NCBI GenBank assembly: GCA_049241565.1
Contig: JBMLQL010000024.1
Coordinates: forward strand, 54,770-118,769
Direction: 5' to 3'
Origin: DZBG01 sp049241565
GTDB lineage: Bacteria; Bdellovibrionota; Bacteriovoracia; Bacteriovoracales; Bacteriovoracaceae
Length of the DNA: 64,000 bases
Shown: in pieces, positions 27,501-35,582 of the stretch
How the letters are laid out: each line of letters begins with the position of its first letter
Position numbering within the stretch: position 1 is the stretch's first letter
Translations under genes and position numbers: made by a program
The notes under the pieces: model-generated
What the model was told of the DNA's origin: nothing
What the model saw: only the letters and a program-made list of their open reading frames with translations
Database searches by the model: none

Positions 27501-27675
27501 CCTTGTGGCAGCCCTAGGATTTATCCCTATGGCGCTAAACACGGGGCTCGGAGCTGAAGTACAAAGACCTTTGGCCACAGTAGTAATTGGAGGGATTGTA
27601 TTTTCAACAGTTCTAACCCTCTTACTTTTACCAACCTTTTATCTGATGCTTCATCGAGGGAGACGCGGGGTGTAA
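24514..27675 (+). CDS. Heavy-metal efflux RND transporter (CzcA/CusA family)
   Basis: The 1053-residue inner-membrane pump has the twelve-segment RND layout with two large periplasmic loops. DFGLVVDGAVVLIEN at about 411-425 matches the heavy-metal-specific motif DFGxxxDGAxxxxEN of the HME subfamily. The N-terminus (LPDLSVDAVPDITNIQVVVNT) and the GLGEVFMY stretch are also HME-like. It should export a divalent or monovalent metal by proton antiport; which metal is not clear. It is translationally coupled to the TolC-type gene. Confidence 0.92.
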   Translation: MDALKQSDSSFLGKCIDFGLNNKMWVILFSLALVSFSIYKLPDLSVDAVPDITNIQVVVNTKTQGLDPSRVELMVTQPIEFEMVGLPKLEDMRSISKYGLSQVILVFKDGTDIYWARQQVAEKIQNVSGVLPTGIVPEMAPITTGLGEVFMYTLSLNEKSDYFQKTKEEQLQYLREVQDYIVRPHMRRIKDVADVDTNGGFKKELHINLNPEKMTKFGLTIKSIMDKLIGIGQSFGGGVITQNDHAVIIRASTNLNAAKDIELISVAQKYDGSNVLLKDIATVSFDSAPRVGGATYDGKESVLGTVLMQSGGNGRLVSIEAEKVFKEIDLPEGIETHILYNRSFLVGNTLKTVIKNLIEGALLVIAILLIVLGHWRAALLVALIIPLSMFGTNIGMQELGISGNLMSLGAIDFGLVVDGAVVLIENLISRHNSLTPEQRKIWSKDHIVSLSSKEVVRPVVFGLLMIMIVYIPVLTLEGVEGKMFRPMAYTVLLTLGCALVLTIFLIPVLASLFIPLPKESSGHDDHDTKFFKLLKKFYVPFLNKSFDHPKFLLGGGVAGLLVALFLFTRLGADFIPQLDEGDIVINITRDAKISLDKAIEQQELVEKKIVSVPEVESVFSRLGTPESATDPMGVHLADTFIILKKDRDLWRFKTKDEVLAAIKKEIDSLNFEAELSSTQPIEMRFNEMLEGSRADVSLRIIGNDLAYMVEKIDQVQKEIEDIAGLEGAEMDPLTALRQSDVIDIHPRFDQLSKLGVPLDELNLAIVGFMQGNIAGVWTEGIRKYPIVVHLAEEKRENPDELRALPIPLPDGGSVPLSDVAHINKESQVTTIARNWGERYAALSINIGNRDTLSFVADAMKKVSKVELKADHSYRWGGQFNNLERAKKKLWIIIPLTLAIIFFILWRQFHSLLDAFTIFSAIPFASIGGIVALWARDIHLSLSAAVGFIALIGIALLNGIVLITVFRQMRETHPEKSWEEIVEEGTVSRLRPVIMTALVAALGFIPMALNTGLGAEVQRPLATVVIGGIVFSTVLTLLLLPTFYLMLHRGRRGV

Positions 27676-27761
27676 AATGTAAGGTAAGTTCAGAGATATT
27701 TTTCTTCTAAATCCATCTCCTTTATGGGTTAATCAATTTCTAAACCTCTTAAGGAGAAAAA

Positions 27762-28958
27762 ATGAAATTAATTCTGATTGCGGCTTCCATGCTGATAACT
27801 TCAGCCGCCCTGGCTGCTCCAGCAGCTCAATGGGTAACTGTAGACGCAGAAATTTTTGCTAAACTTCAAACAAAACTTGGAAAGTCTTATAAGTCAGTTC
27901 AACGTGGAAATGGCGCTGTGGCCATGAAGCTTACAACCAAAGAAGTTGAACTTCTTTCTGAGACAATTCACGACGAACTTCACCGTTGTGGTGGATTCAT
28001 GGGTCATGAGTCTTATGAAGAAGCGATTCAAGCGATCAGCTTCCAAGGTGAAACTCAGTTTGCAAAACATGCAAAATTTGATGACTATTCAATCAATAAT
28101 CAATCAATCGTAAAGCCAATGGTTGCTCAAGTGAATGAGCTTTCTATTCGTCAAATGATTGAGAAACTTACGAGTTTCCATACTCGTCACTATAAATCAG
28201 AAACAGGTGTTAAATCTTCTGAGTTTATCCGTGATACATGGGCCGCTCTTTCTAAGCACCGTTCTGACGTTACAGTTGAGCTTGTGAAACATAAAAACTG
28301 GCCTCAAGCTTCAATCGTAATGACAATTGAAGGGAGCGAGTCTCCAGATGAGATCGTGATCATTGGTGGACACGCGGATTCAATCGTTTCTGGAATGTTT
28401 GGTGGTGGAAGTCCAACAGCAAGATCTCCAGGAGCCGATGATAATGCTTCAGGAATTGCGACAATCACTGAGGCCATCCGTATTGCGATGGAAAACAATT
28501 TCAAACCTAAGAAAACAGTTCAGTTCATGGGCTATGCTGCTGAAGAAGTAGGACTTCTTGGATCAAAAGACATTGCAACTGCTTATAAAAAAGAAGCTAA
28601 ACAAGTTGTGGGTGTTATCCAGTTCGATATGACTCTTAATAAGGGGACAAAAGATATGGATATCGTCATGATGAGTGACTTTACAAACAAAGCTCAAAAT
28701 GAATTTTTAGGCCGTCTAATTGATGAGTACGTTAAAGTTCCTTGGGGATACTCAAAATGTGGTTACGGATGTTCTGACCATGCTTCTTGGACGTCAAATG
28801 GATACCCTGCATCTATGCCATTCGAATCAACGATGGGAGATATTAATAGTAAAATCCATACTGTAAATGATACACTTGCAACTGCTGGTGGCGATGCAAA
28901 GCATTCTGCTAAGTTTGCTAAACTGGCCCTTGCTTTCATTGCGGAGCTTGGTAACTAG
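27762..28958 (+). CDS. Secreted M28-family zinc aminopeptidase
   Basis: The 398-residue protein has a signal peptide (ending AALAAPA) and the M28 dizinc ligands in order: His in GGHADS, the bridging Asp in PGADDNASG, the catalytic Glu pair in AAEEVGLLG, Asp in QFDM and His in SKIHTVND. It resembles the leucine aminopeptidases of Vibrio and Aeromonas, including a Cys pair (KCGYGC) near the active site. It releases N-terminal amino acids from peptides in the periplasm or medium. It has a strong AAGGAG ribosome site and stands as a separate unit after the efflux genes. Confidence 0.92.
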   Translation: MKLILIAASMLITSAALAAPAAQWVTVDAEIFAKLQTKLGKSYKSVQRGNGAVAMKLTTKEVELLSETIHDELHRCGGFMGHESYEEAIQAISFQGETQFAKHAKFDDYSINNQSIVKPMVAQVNELSIRQMIEKLTSFHTRHYKSETGVKSSEFIRDTWAALSKHRSDVTVELVKHKNWPQASIVMTIEGSESPDEIVIIGGHADSIVSGMFGGGSPTARSPGADDNASGIATITEAIRIAMENNFKPKKTVQFMGYAAEEVGLLGSKDIATAYKKEAKQVVGVIQFDMTLNKGTKDMDIVMMSDFTNKAQNEFLGRLIDEYVKVPWGYSKCGYGCSDHASWTSNGYPASMPFESTMGDINSKIHTVNDTLATAGGDAKHSAKFAKLALAFIAELGN

Positions 28959-28979
28959 TAATCAAGTGGTGATTTTATT

Positions 28980-31769
28980 TTGAATCCTGAAGAAATCCGT
29001 TCTCTGTATCAAGACATACGTCTTAATTTAGATTTCTCTCGAAAAGCTCTTATATCGACTAGCATCCTTGGTGAGGACGACTCGCCAGGGATGCATTCTT
29101 CCGAAGAAACCCTCCATATTTTAGATACTCTTGAAAAAATCGCTCTTTCTGTGAGTGTTTTGCTGGAGACCTATCCTTCTCTAGATAGTCTTTATGAAAA
29201 AGCTTTCGGTCCAATTCGAGAAATTTTTGATCGCGAATCTATTGTTGAAACTTGTCTTATTGAAGACCATCTCTTTCCTCAATTAGAAAACTACGCGCTG
29301 TTTGTGGACGATAAATTTAGTGAAGAACTCGTTAAATCTTATCCTGATACTTTTCAGGCCTGGTGTGATGATAAAAAAGAAAAACATGAAAAAACTCAAA
29401 TTATCATTAAAGAGAAATTTGATTTAAAGTTAAATTCTGGGGATGTCCCTTGTCAGTGCGTGCAATGTCTTGGTGACTTCCGTGCCAAAGTTCGTGAATA
29501 TGTTTTTGATCTTCAAACAAAGCTCATTGATGATGCTGAAGAAAATCTTCATGAAGTAATTCTTTTTAAGAAGCTTAATGATGTGGCCAATGCTGTCTTT
29601 AACGTAAAAAAAGACCTCGATAAAACATTTAATTTTATTCGTCATAAATTAAAGAGATCCTCTCTTAATAAACTTGAGAGTGAAATTAAGTCTCATTTTA
29701 GATCTAAATTCGGACCGAACTCTTCCCTCGGGAAAGTGTATAAAGAGAAGCTGAATGTCTTTTTTAATACACTTCTTGTAGAGCAGGGTTATAAGCCAGA
29801 GATCGTTTCGCCTGAAGAGTATGACCGTTTCTATCTAATGCTAGAAACAAATATCTGGAAGAACGAAAGTTTTCTGCGTAAAGAATTTGAAAAATTTATT
29901 AGATCTATTCTTGCTCTTAAAAGAAAAGATGTTTCTTCGACAATTCTTAAAGAATACCTCGGGCAGTTCTGGATTCATGCGGAAGCTCGTCGTTTAAAAA
30001 GAAAAATCGTCTATCATATGGGACCTACCAACTCTGGTAAGACCTATCACGCTATTGAGGCCCTCTGTGCAGCTAAAAAAGGGTGCTACCTTGCTCCTCT
30101 GAGGCTTCTTGCTTCCGAGTTATTCGATACAATGAATAATAAAGGTGTGAAGACTAATCTTCTCACTGGAGAAGAGGTGATTGAGGTTCAAGACGCGACT
30201 CATTTTGCTTCAACTATTGAAATGGCCAAATTACACGAGCATTTTGATTGTTGTGTTATTGATGAGATTCAGATGCTCACAGATACTCAGCGTGGGTGGG
30301 CCTGGACACGTGCGCTCGTGAGTATGCAAGCGGATGAAATCCATCTTTGTGGTGATCATTCTGTTCTTGAACTTGTGAAGAGAATTCTTGAGCTTACTGG
30401 AGATACATTAGAAATTCGTGAATACACACGTATGACTGAATTAAAAGTCATGCCTAATACGATCACACTTTCAGCCCTTGAGAAAAATGATGCCCTTATT
30501 GTTTTCTCACGTAGAAATGCACTGAAGTTTAAAGCCGATCTTGAAAATCTCGATTTTAAAGTTTCTATTGTTTATGGGCGCCTCAGTCCTGAAGTTCGTC
30601 GTGAGCAGGCCCGTAAATTTGACGAAGGTGAAACTGATATCATGGTTTCAACTGACGCTATTGCCATGGGGATGAACCTTCCTGTGAAGAGAATCGTTTT
30701 TTCAGCTCTTTCAAAATTTATTGATAATAGAGAAATACCTCTTACGATGAGTGAGATAAAGCAGATTGCTGGTCGAGCAGGGCGGTTTAAGCGTTTTCCT
30801 GTTGGGCATGTGACAACTCTTCAAAAAGTAGATGGCGGAATCCAAATGCTTAATGAGGCCATTACTCATAAGCTTAATCAGCAAGATAAGGCCATGGTTG
30901 GACCAGATTTGGAGATTTTTAAATCAGTTAACGATGCACTCTCATCGCATTCACTTCCCACTCTTTCATTATCAGAATTCCTTCGTCTCTTTAACACGAT
31001 GATTTTCCAGAAACCATTCTTCTGTGTTGATCTCAAAGAGATGATTGAACTTGCTGAAATGGTTGAAGCTGCTGATGAAGACAAAAAACTTACTGACAGT
31101 GAGATCTTTGGGTTTGCTTGTGCTCCAGTGAATTTAGGAATGATCGAGCATGTTCAGTATTATCTTTGGATTCTTAGCCATTATGTGGGTGAGCAATCAA
31201 TCTATAATGAACCTATTGATGAGACGTCAGATAATATTGATTATCTTGAAACGACAATTAAATGTGTGGAACTCTTCCAGTGGCTTTCACGTCACTTCAG
31301 TGGAAAATATTTTACATTTGATGAGAAGAAGCTTCTTGAAAATAAATCAAAGGCCATTGAAAGACTAAATGAATTGTTGTCTGAGAAAACGACAAAGTCA
31401 TGCTCAAGCTGTGGCTGCAAGATGTCGCCTAACTCACGTTTTAATATTTGTGATAATTGCTTTAATCAGCGCCGACAGTTCCGAAGAGGACCACGTAGTA
31501 GCGAAGGGGCAGAGAACCCAGAAGCCGCACAGGCAGACGGAGTGACTCGTCCTGTGAAGCCATCTGGTGGAGGCTTTAATAAGCATCGCCACGGCGGTGG
31601 AAAAGGTAAGGGTCCTAAAAGACCCGCTCAAGATAACAAGAAGCCAGGCCCACATAGTGGGGGAGAGAGACATTCATCGACGGCCAAAAAGCCATCTGGT
31701 GGGTCAACAGATCATAACGGTGGAAAACCTCGTAAGGATAAAGCTTCGGCTTTCAGAAAATTTCGTTAA
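28980..31769 (+). CDS. Suv3-like superfamily 2 RNA helicase with zinc ribbon and basic tail
   Basis: The 929-residue protein resembles mitochondrial Suv3 helicases: Walker A GPTNSGKT at about 347, APLRLLASE, motif II VIDEIQM (DEIQ in place of DEAD), GDHSVLELV, IVFSRRNAL and STDAIAMGMNLP, then QIAGRAGRF. The first 330 residues are helical and unfamiliar. After the helicase come a four-cysteine zinc ribbon (CSSCGCKM...CDNC, about 804-825) and a 100-residue Gly/Lys/Arg-rich tail likely to bind RNA. The start is a TTG with only a weak ribosome site, so the N-terminus is uncertain. It heads an operon with the DUF455 and ATP-grasp-like genes. Confidence 0.85.
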   Translation: MNPEEIRSLYQDIRLNLDFSRKALISTSILGEDDSPGMHSSEETLHILDTLEKIALSVSVLLETYPSLDSLYEKAFGPIREIFDRESIVETCLIEDHLFPQLENYALFVDDKFSEELVKSYPDTFQAWCDDKKEKHEKTQIIIKEKFDLKLNSGDVPCQCVQCLGDFRAKVREYVFDLQTKLIDDAEENLHEVILFKKLNDVANAVFNVKKDLDKTFNFIRHKLKRSSLNKLESEIKSHFRSKFGPNSSLGKVYKEKLNVFFNTLLVEQGYKPEIVSPEEYDRFYLMLETNIWKNESFLRKEFEKFIRSILALKRKDVSSTILKEYLGQFWIHAEARRLKRKIVYHMGPTNSGKTYHAIEALCAAKKGCYLAPLRLLASELFDTMNNKGVKTNLLTGEEVIEVQDATHFASTIEMAKLHEHFDCCVIDEIQMLTDTQRGWAWTRALVSMQADEIHLCGDHSVLELVKRILELTGDTLEIREYTRMTELKVMPNTITLSALEKNDALIVFSRRNALKFKADLENLDFKVSIVYGRLSPEVRREQARKFDEGETDIMVSTDAIAMGMNLPVKRIVFSALSKFIDNREIPLTMSEIKQIAGRAGRFKRFPVGHVTTLQKVDGGIQMLNEAITHKLNQQDKAMVGPDLEIFKSVNDALSSHSLPTLSLSEFLRLFNTMIFQKPFFCVDLKEMIELAEMVEAADEDKKLTDSEIFGFACAPVNLGMIEHVQYYLWILSHYVGEQSIYNEPIDETSDNIDYLETTIKCVELFQWLSRHFSGKYFTFDEKKLLENKSKAIERLNELLSEKTTKSCSSCGCKMSPNSRFNICDNCFNQRRQFRRGPRSSEGAENPEAAQADGVTRPVKPSGGGFNKHRHGGGKGKGPKRPAQDNKKPGPHSGGERHSSTAKKPSGGSTDHNGGKPRKDKASAFRKFR

Positions 31770-31778
31770 GAGCGATAT

Positions 31779-32591
31779 ATGACGTCTTATAAAGAATTGT
31801 CTCGTCAAATTCTAGAAGGGACAGAGCTTGCTGATAAACTCATCTCAATAAGTGAACTCCAGTTTGATAACTGGAGTTCATATACATTACCTGATACTCC
31901 TGGACGTAAAGATCGCATTGCTTTCACCGAAGACAGAATCAAGTTTCCCAAAGCTCCAAAAATTTTCAGTGATGAAGGAAAGGCCATGGCCCTTCATAGT
32001 TTTGCCAATCATGAATTGCTGGCCATCGAGATGATGGCGGGGGCCTTACTTCTTTATCCTCATCGTAATGATGAAGAGATAAGGTTTAAAAAAGGAATTG
32101 CCAAGGCCTTGGCCGATGAGCAAAAACATTTTTCTCTCTATGTTGAAAGAATTAATCAACTTGGTTTTGAGTTTGGAGATTTTCCCGTTAATGATTTTTT
32201 CTGGAAGCAAATGCTCAAACTAAAAACGGCCGAAAATTTTACCGCAGTCATGAGTCTGACATTTGAAGCTGCTAATTTAGACTTTGCCCAGTTCTACCGC
32301 GATCTTTTTAAAAATGAAGGTGACCAGCAAACAGCTGATATTCTCGATATTGTTTTAGAGGATGAAATCTCTCATGTGGCCTTTGGGAGTCATTGGCTTA
32401 AAAGATGGCGCGGAGATAAAACTCTTTGGGACTATTATCTATCTGTTCTTCCACACCCCCTGACACCGGCCAGAGGCAAGGGCCTCCACTATGATCCTCT
32501 TGTTCATCAGAAAGCGATGAGCGAAGATTCATTTGTTTATGAGCTTTCTCATTATGTAGATCCTTTCCCTGTGACAAGAAGAAAGCGATGA
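31779..32591 (+). CDS. DUF455 ferritin-like protein
   Basis: The 270-residue protein belongs by pattern to the DUF455/COG2833 family of ferritin-like four-helix bundles. Possible diiron ligands are visible in FANHELLAIEM, ADEQKHFSLY, TFEAANLDFA and EDEISHVAFG, that is, Glu and ExxH pairs in alternate helices. The molecular role of the family is not established; an oxidase or hydroxylase is likely from the metal site. The stop overlaps the start of the next gene by four bases, so the pair is translated together. Confidence 0.75.
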   Translation: MTSYKELSRQILEGTELADKLISISELQFDNWSSYTLPDTPGRKDRIAFTEDRIKFPKAPKIFSDEGKAMALHSFANHELLAIEMMAGALLLYPHRNDEEIRFKKGIAKALADEQKHFSLYVERINQLGFEFGDFPVNDFFWKQMLKLKTAENFTAVMSLTFEAANLDFAQFYRDLFKNEGDQQTADILDIVLEDEISHVAFGSHWLKRWRGDKTLWDYYLSVLPHPLTPARGKGLHYDPLVHQKAMSEDSFVYELSHYVDPFPVTRRKR

Positions 32592-33706
32592 AACTTGCTC
32601 CTCTAAAGATGAATGCTGACTATGAAAGCATGCTTTTTTATAAAAAGTCTGCCCCTTTAGTTTTAAACCAATCCTTAGAGTCTTTTATTCTCTTTTTAGA
32701 AAATAGACCTCTTGTTTCCACAAAAAAATATCACCGAGAGTTTCTAGATTATGTTGAGTCTGTGACTCATCACCCCTCGGAAATTATTCCTCAAGCGGAT
32801 TTTGCCCAGAATTGGTGGGGGGATTATCAAAATATTGATCTGGAAAAAAAATTAAATTCAAAAGTCACTTCAGCTGAACTCATTCAAGATAAAAAATGGT
32901 GTGATCATACTTTCGTTATTCGACTGGATAATGATCTCAATCTGATTCCTTTTGATCGTACTTATTTAGTGAAGAATCCATACGGTATGTCAGGACAAAG
33001 ATTTCTCACGATTGATTCCTCACTGCCCCATGGAGACCTTATTTATCAGGCCAAGCAGTGGATTAAAGCAGGGCCTTTTATCGTAGAACCACTTCTTAAT
33101 CGTAAGTATGACTTTAGTAGTTATGTCTATTCAGAGCAGTCTCAGATTTTTTATCAAAATATGGTAGATAAACATTATCAATACAAGGGATCAGTCTTCG
33201 TTAATTATTTACGACCTGATCTTGAACATCTGCCTTTTTATAATCAAATCTCCCTCTCAAAATGGCATGAGTACTCAGAGCGATTAAAAGAAATAATCAG
33301 CTACTATGGTAGCTTAAAAGAAATCACTGGATTCTCTGTGGATAGTTTTGTCTACGAGGAAAATGAATTACAAATACGTGCTCTCTCTGAGGTCAATTAT
33401 CGCCGAACCATGGGACGAGTCACTTATGAACTTGCTAAAAGATTCAACCAAGATCGTCCTTGGGCCCAACTGATTATTGGGAAAAGCTCTCAAGCCGATG
33501 GTGGGTTTGGATTTTTTAAAAAGAAACTGGATGACCTACTTTGGTATCCAGGAAAAGAGTCTGGATTTATCATTTTGACTTCAGGGGATTCACGATTTGA
33601 AATTTTATTTTTAATGGCCAAAAGTCATCTCGAAGCTGAAAAGCTCACCCATGATTTAATCCTCAGATTCCCCAGCTACAATTTTGCGGTAAAGATCGAG
33701 TACTAA
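32588..33706 (+). CDS. Putative ATP-grasp-like protein of unknown function
   Basis: I do not recognise this 372-residue protein with certainty. A region from about 115 to 280 looks like an ATP-grasp fold: TYLVKNPYGMSGQRFL could hold the nucleotide-binding Lys and loop, FIVEPLLNRKYDFSSYVY a second strand, and SEVNYRRTMGRVTYEL the terminal metal-binding Glu/Asn pair. Such enzymes join a carboxylate to an amine or thiol using ATP. It is coupled to the DUF455 gene, so the two may act on one substrate. Its last 51 bases overlap the converging aldolase-like gene. Confidence 0.5.
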   Translation: MKLAPLKMNADYESMLFYKKSAPLVLNQSLESFILFLENRPLVSTKKYHREFLDYVESVTHHPSEIIPQADFAQNWWGDYQNIDLEKKLNSKVTSAELIQDKKWCDHTFVIRLDNDLNLIPFDRTYLVKNPYGMSGQRFLTIDSSLPHGDLIYQAKQWIKAGPFIVEPLLNRKYDFSSYVYSEQSQIFYQNMVDKHYQYKGSVFVNYLRPDLEHLPFYNQISLSKWHEYSERLKEIISYYGSLKEITGFSVDSFVYEENELQIRALSEVNYRRTMGRVTYELAKRFNQDRPWAQLIIGKSSQADGGFGFFKKKLDDLLWYPGKESGFIILTSGDSRFEILFLMAKSHLEAEKLTHDLILRFPSYNFAVKIEY

Positions 33707-34237
33707 TTTACCTGCTTCATCGGCCGAAGATGAGAACGCAATAATTTCATCTTGATGACCTTTAATGATAAAAATCCCACTTTCTTGATCTTTAATAAAT
33801 CCTTGAGGAAGTTCCTGGCCACTTTTTTGCAGATAGTCCCAGAGAAGATGATGGTGTACCTGAAAAATAAATTGAATATTTGGATCTGAATCGTAGAGCT
33901 CGTAATGAACAAGGGACTCAATCGAAGTGGCAATCAGACCTTCGGCCAAAACATGGGAGCGTTTTAAGTCACAATGAGTAACCCGACAATAATGGTGCGG
34001 ACTCAAGTGAGGAAGATGGCCTGTCTGGGCCCCAGTAATTAAAAAAGTTTTTTTATCAGGTAGTCGACAAGAGAGAGTTCCAAATCCGATCTTTTCATTC
34101 GGATACTCGCCCACTAATTGTAGTTTATAGAAGAGAGCTCGCCATTTTTCGATAGAGTGAATATCAATGGCCAAGGGGGGAGAGGCACGTTTTAGTGTCA
34201 GTTTGAATTTGATGAGTTCTTGATCATAACCACTCAT
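33656..34237 (-). CDS. Class II aldolase/adducin-family protein
   Basis: The 193-residue protein shows class II aldolase features: IGFGTLSCRL (substrate phosphate-loop region), TGAQTGHLPHL, ESLVHYELY with the catalytic-type Glu, and the zinc-binding HxH in FQVHHHLLW, with a third His in IKGHQDE. Members include fuculose-phosphate aldolase and methylthioribulose-1-phosphate dehydratase; the short length is closer to the latter. The substrate cannot be assigned. Its 3' end overlaps the ATP-grasp-like gene by 51 bases on the opposite strand. Confidence 0.72.
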   Translation of the reverse strand: MSGYDQELIKFKLTLKRASPPLAIDIHSIEKWRALFYKLQLVGEYPNEKIGFGTLSCRLPDKKTFLITGAQTGHLPHLSPHHYCRVTHCDLKRSHVLAEGLIATSIESLVHYELYDSDPNIQFIFQVHHHLLWDYLQKSGQELPQGFIKDQESGIFIIKGHQDEIIAFSSSADEAGKLVLDLYRKIVAGESED

Positions 34238-34269
34238 TTATCTAAATCCTTGAGAAAAGGTGGTTTTGA

Positions 34270-34297
34270 TTGCAAATAACATAGTCCCACTTATAAT
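34270..34297 (+). promoter_or_regulatory. Probable promoter of the repeat-rich membrane protein gene
   Basis: TTGCAA (34270-34275), a 16-base spacer and a perfect TATAAT (34292-34297). Transcription should begin near 34304, giving a leader of about 28 bases that contains AGGAG (34321-34325) six bases before the proposed ATT start. Confidence 0.5.
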
Positions 34298-34331
34298 TGA
34301 GGATAATAGATTTTATGTCTAGGAGTAAGGT

Positions 34332-35582
34332 ATTTTTGAAAAAATTCTAAACGATCTCAAAAGTAAGCTTCCAGGAAAAAAGAAGAAAGCTGAATACGAG
34401 GACGATGAAGATTTAGATGAAGCTGACGGTGACGAAGTTACTGCAACTGCTGTTGCGTCTAAAGCTGATTTAGAAGAACTTTCTGCAGATGACGACGATG
34501 ATATTGAAGAAGATGACCAAGAGGAAGATGAAGATAAGTCTCTCGTTGGAAAAATAAAAAAACAATTACCGTTCCTGGGCAAACTCATCCCTGCTAAAAA
34601 AGGCAAAGCTGTTCGTAATGATGATAAGACTGATCCAGGTGCTATCATTCAAGATGAAGAGGATGAAGACCCAGGAAAAAATAAAAAACCGGCAAAGAAA
34701 AAGCCGAATAAAATAATTCTTATCGTTGTCGGACTAGGTTTAGCGATGCTGTTCATGGAGGACTTTCTTCCTAAGGACGAGTCTGTTGCTGAGCCTGTGG
34801 CCCAAACACCAAAAGTAAAATCTCAACGCGAACTAGATAAAGAAAAAGCAGCTGCTGAGAAAGCAGCGACTGAGACCACACCTCCAGTAGAAGAAACTCC
34901 CGCAGTGGTTGAAACACCGACTGAAGTGGCACCTCCAGTAGAAGAAACTCCCGCAGTGGTTGAAACACCGACTGAAGTGGCACCNNNNNNNNNNNNNNNN
35001 NNNNNNNNNNNNNNNNNNNNNNNNNNNNNNNNNNNNNNNNNNNNNNNNNNNNNNNNNNNNNNNNNNNNNNNNNNNNNNNNNNNNGTTGAAACTCCAACTG
35101 AGGTGGCACCGCCCGCAGACGAGATTCCGGCAGTCGAAGAGCCTTCTCTCTCTCTAGGTTCAGAGACTGATTCGGTTGATCCAAGTGTAATGACTCCAGC
35201 GGATAATGCCTCAGAAGATCAAATTGGTGCTCCTGATAAACCAGGTATTGATGGTGGAGATCTTACAGATAAAATTCTAGAGGATCTTGAAAAACAGGCC
35301 TTAGATAAAGAAAAAGCCACGCCGAAGAAAAGAGATTACGTGGCCCCACCTGATTATGAGTATGCCGGCCGTGGTCTTGTCTATAATTGTGTGGGAAAAC
35401 ATTGGGCCTGCGTCGATGCTCCAAGCTATAAAACTTGTGAGCAAAACAGTGAAGGGAATAAAGTGCTTAATAAAAAAGTAGAGTGCTACCCATTTAATGT
35501 TTATGACAAAATGAAAAACTGCCAATCTGCTCAACTGATGATGACGAGTTCAAATGCCAAGACAGGATTTTGTAACGAGTAA
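34332..35582 (+). CDS. Membrane-anchored protein with acidic cytoplasmic part and Pro/Glu/Val tandem repeats; contains assembly gap
   Basis: The frame opens after an in-frame TAA at 34326 and contains no ATG, GTG or TTG before a long conserved-looking stretch. The best start is ATT at 34332, six bases after AGGAG, giving FEKILNDLKSKLPGKKKKA. The first 130 residues are acidic and lysine-rich, followed by a membrane segment (IILIVVGLGLAMLF), then copies of the 17-residue unit PPVEETPAVVETPTEVA, an unsequenced gap, and a C-terminal domain with six Cys (YNCVGKHWACVDAP, KTCEQ, VECYPF, KNCQSA, GFCNE). The nominal length of 416 residues includes the gap. It probably spans the inner membrane with the repeats in the periplasm. 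Its function is unknown. Confidence 0.65.
   Translation: MFEKILNDLKSKLPGKKKKAEYEDDEDLDEADGDEVTATAVASKADLEELSADDDDDIEEDDQEEDEDKSLVGKIKKQLPFLGKLIPAKKGKAVRNDDKTDPGAIIQDEEDEDPGKNKKPAKKKPNKIILIVVGLGLAMLFMEDFLPKDESVAEPVAQTPKVKSQRELDKEKAAAEKAATETTPPVEETPAVVETPTEVAPPVEETPAVVETPTEVAXXXXXXXXXXXXXXXXXXXXXXXXXXXXXXXXXXVETPTEVAPPADEIPAVEEPSLSLGSETDSVDPSVMTPADNASEDQIGAPDKPGIDGGDLTDKILEDLEKQALDKEKATPKKRDYVAPPDYEYAGRGLVYNCVGKHWACVDAPSYKTCEQNSEGNKVLNKKVECYPFNVYDKMKNCQSAQLMMTSSNAKTGFCNE
34875..35110 (+). repeat. 51-bp tandem coding repeat interrupted by a 100-N gap (34985-35084)
   Basis: Two near-identical 51-bp units precede the Ns and a partial, diverged unit follows them. Continuing the repeat phase across the gap needs 25 bases plus a multiple of 51, whereas 100 is a filler value. 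The true copy number is therefore unknown. The reading frame happens to be kept because 25+51k and 100 leave the same remainder on division by 3. Confidence 0.85.

Noticed and set aside
34875..35110. Tandem repeats considered as a CRISPR array
   Set aside because: The 51-bp units are directly adjacent, in frame and coding, without spacers.
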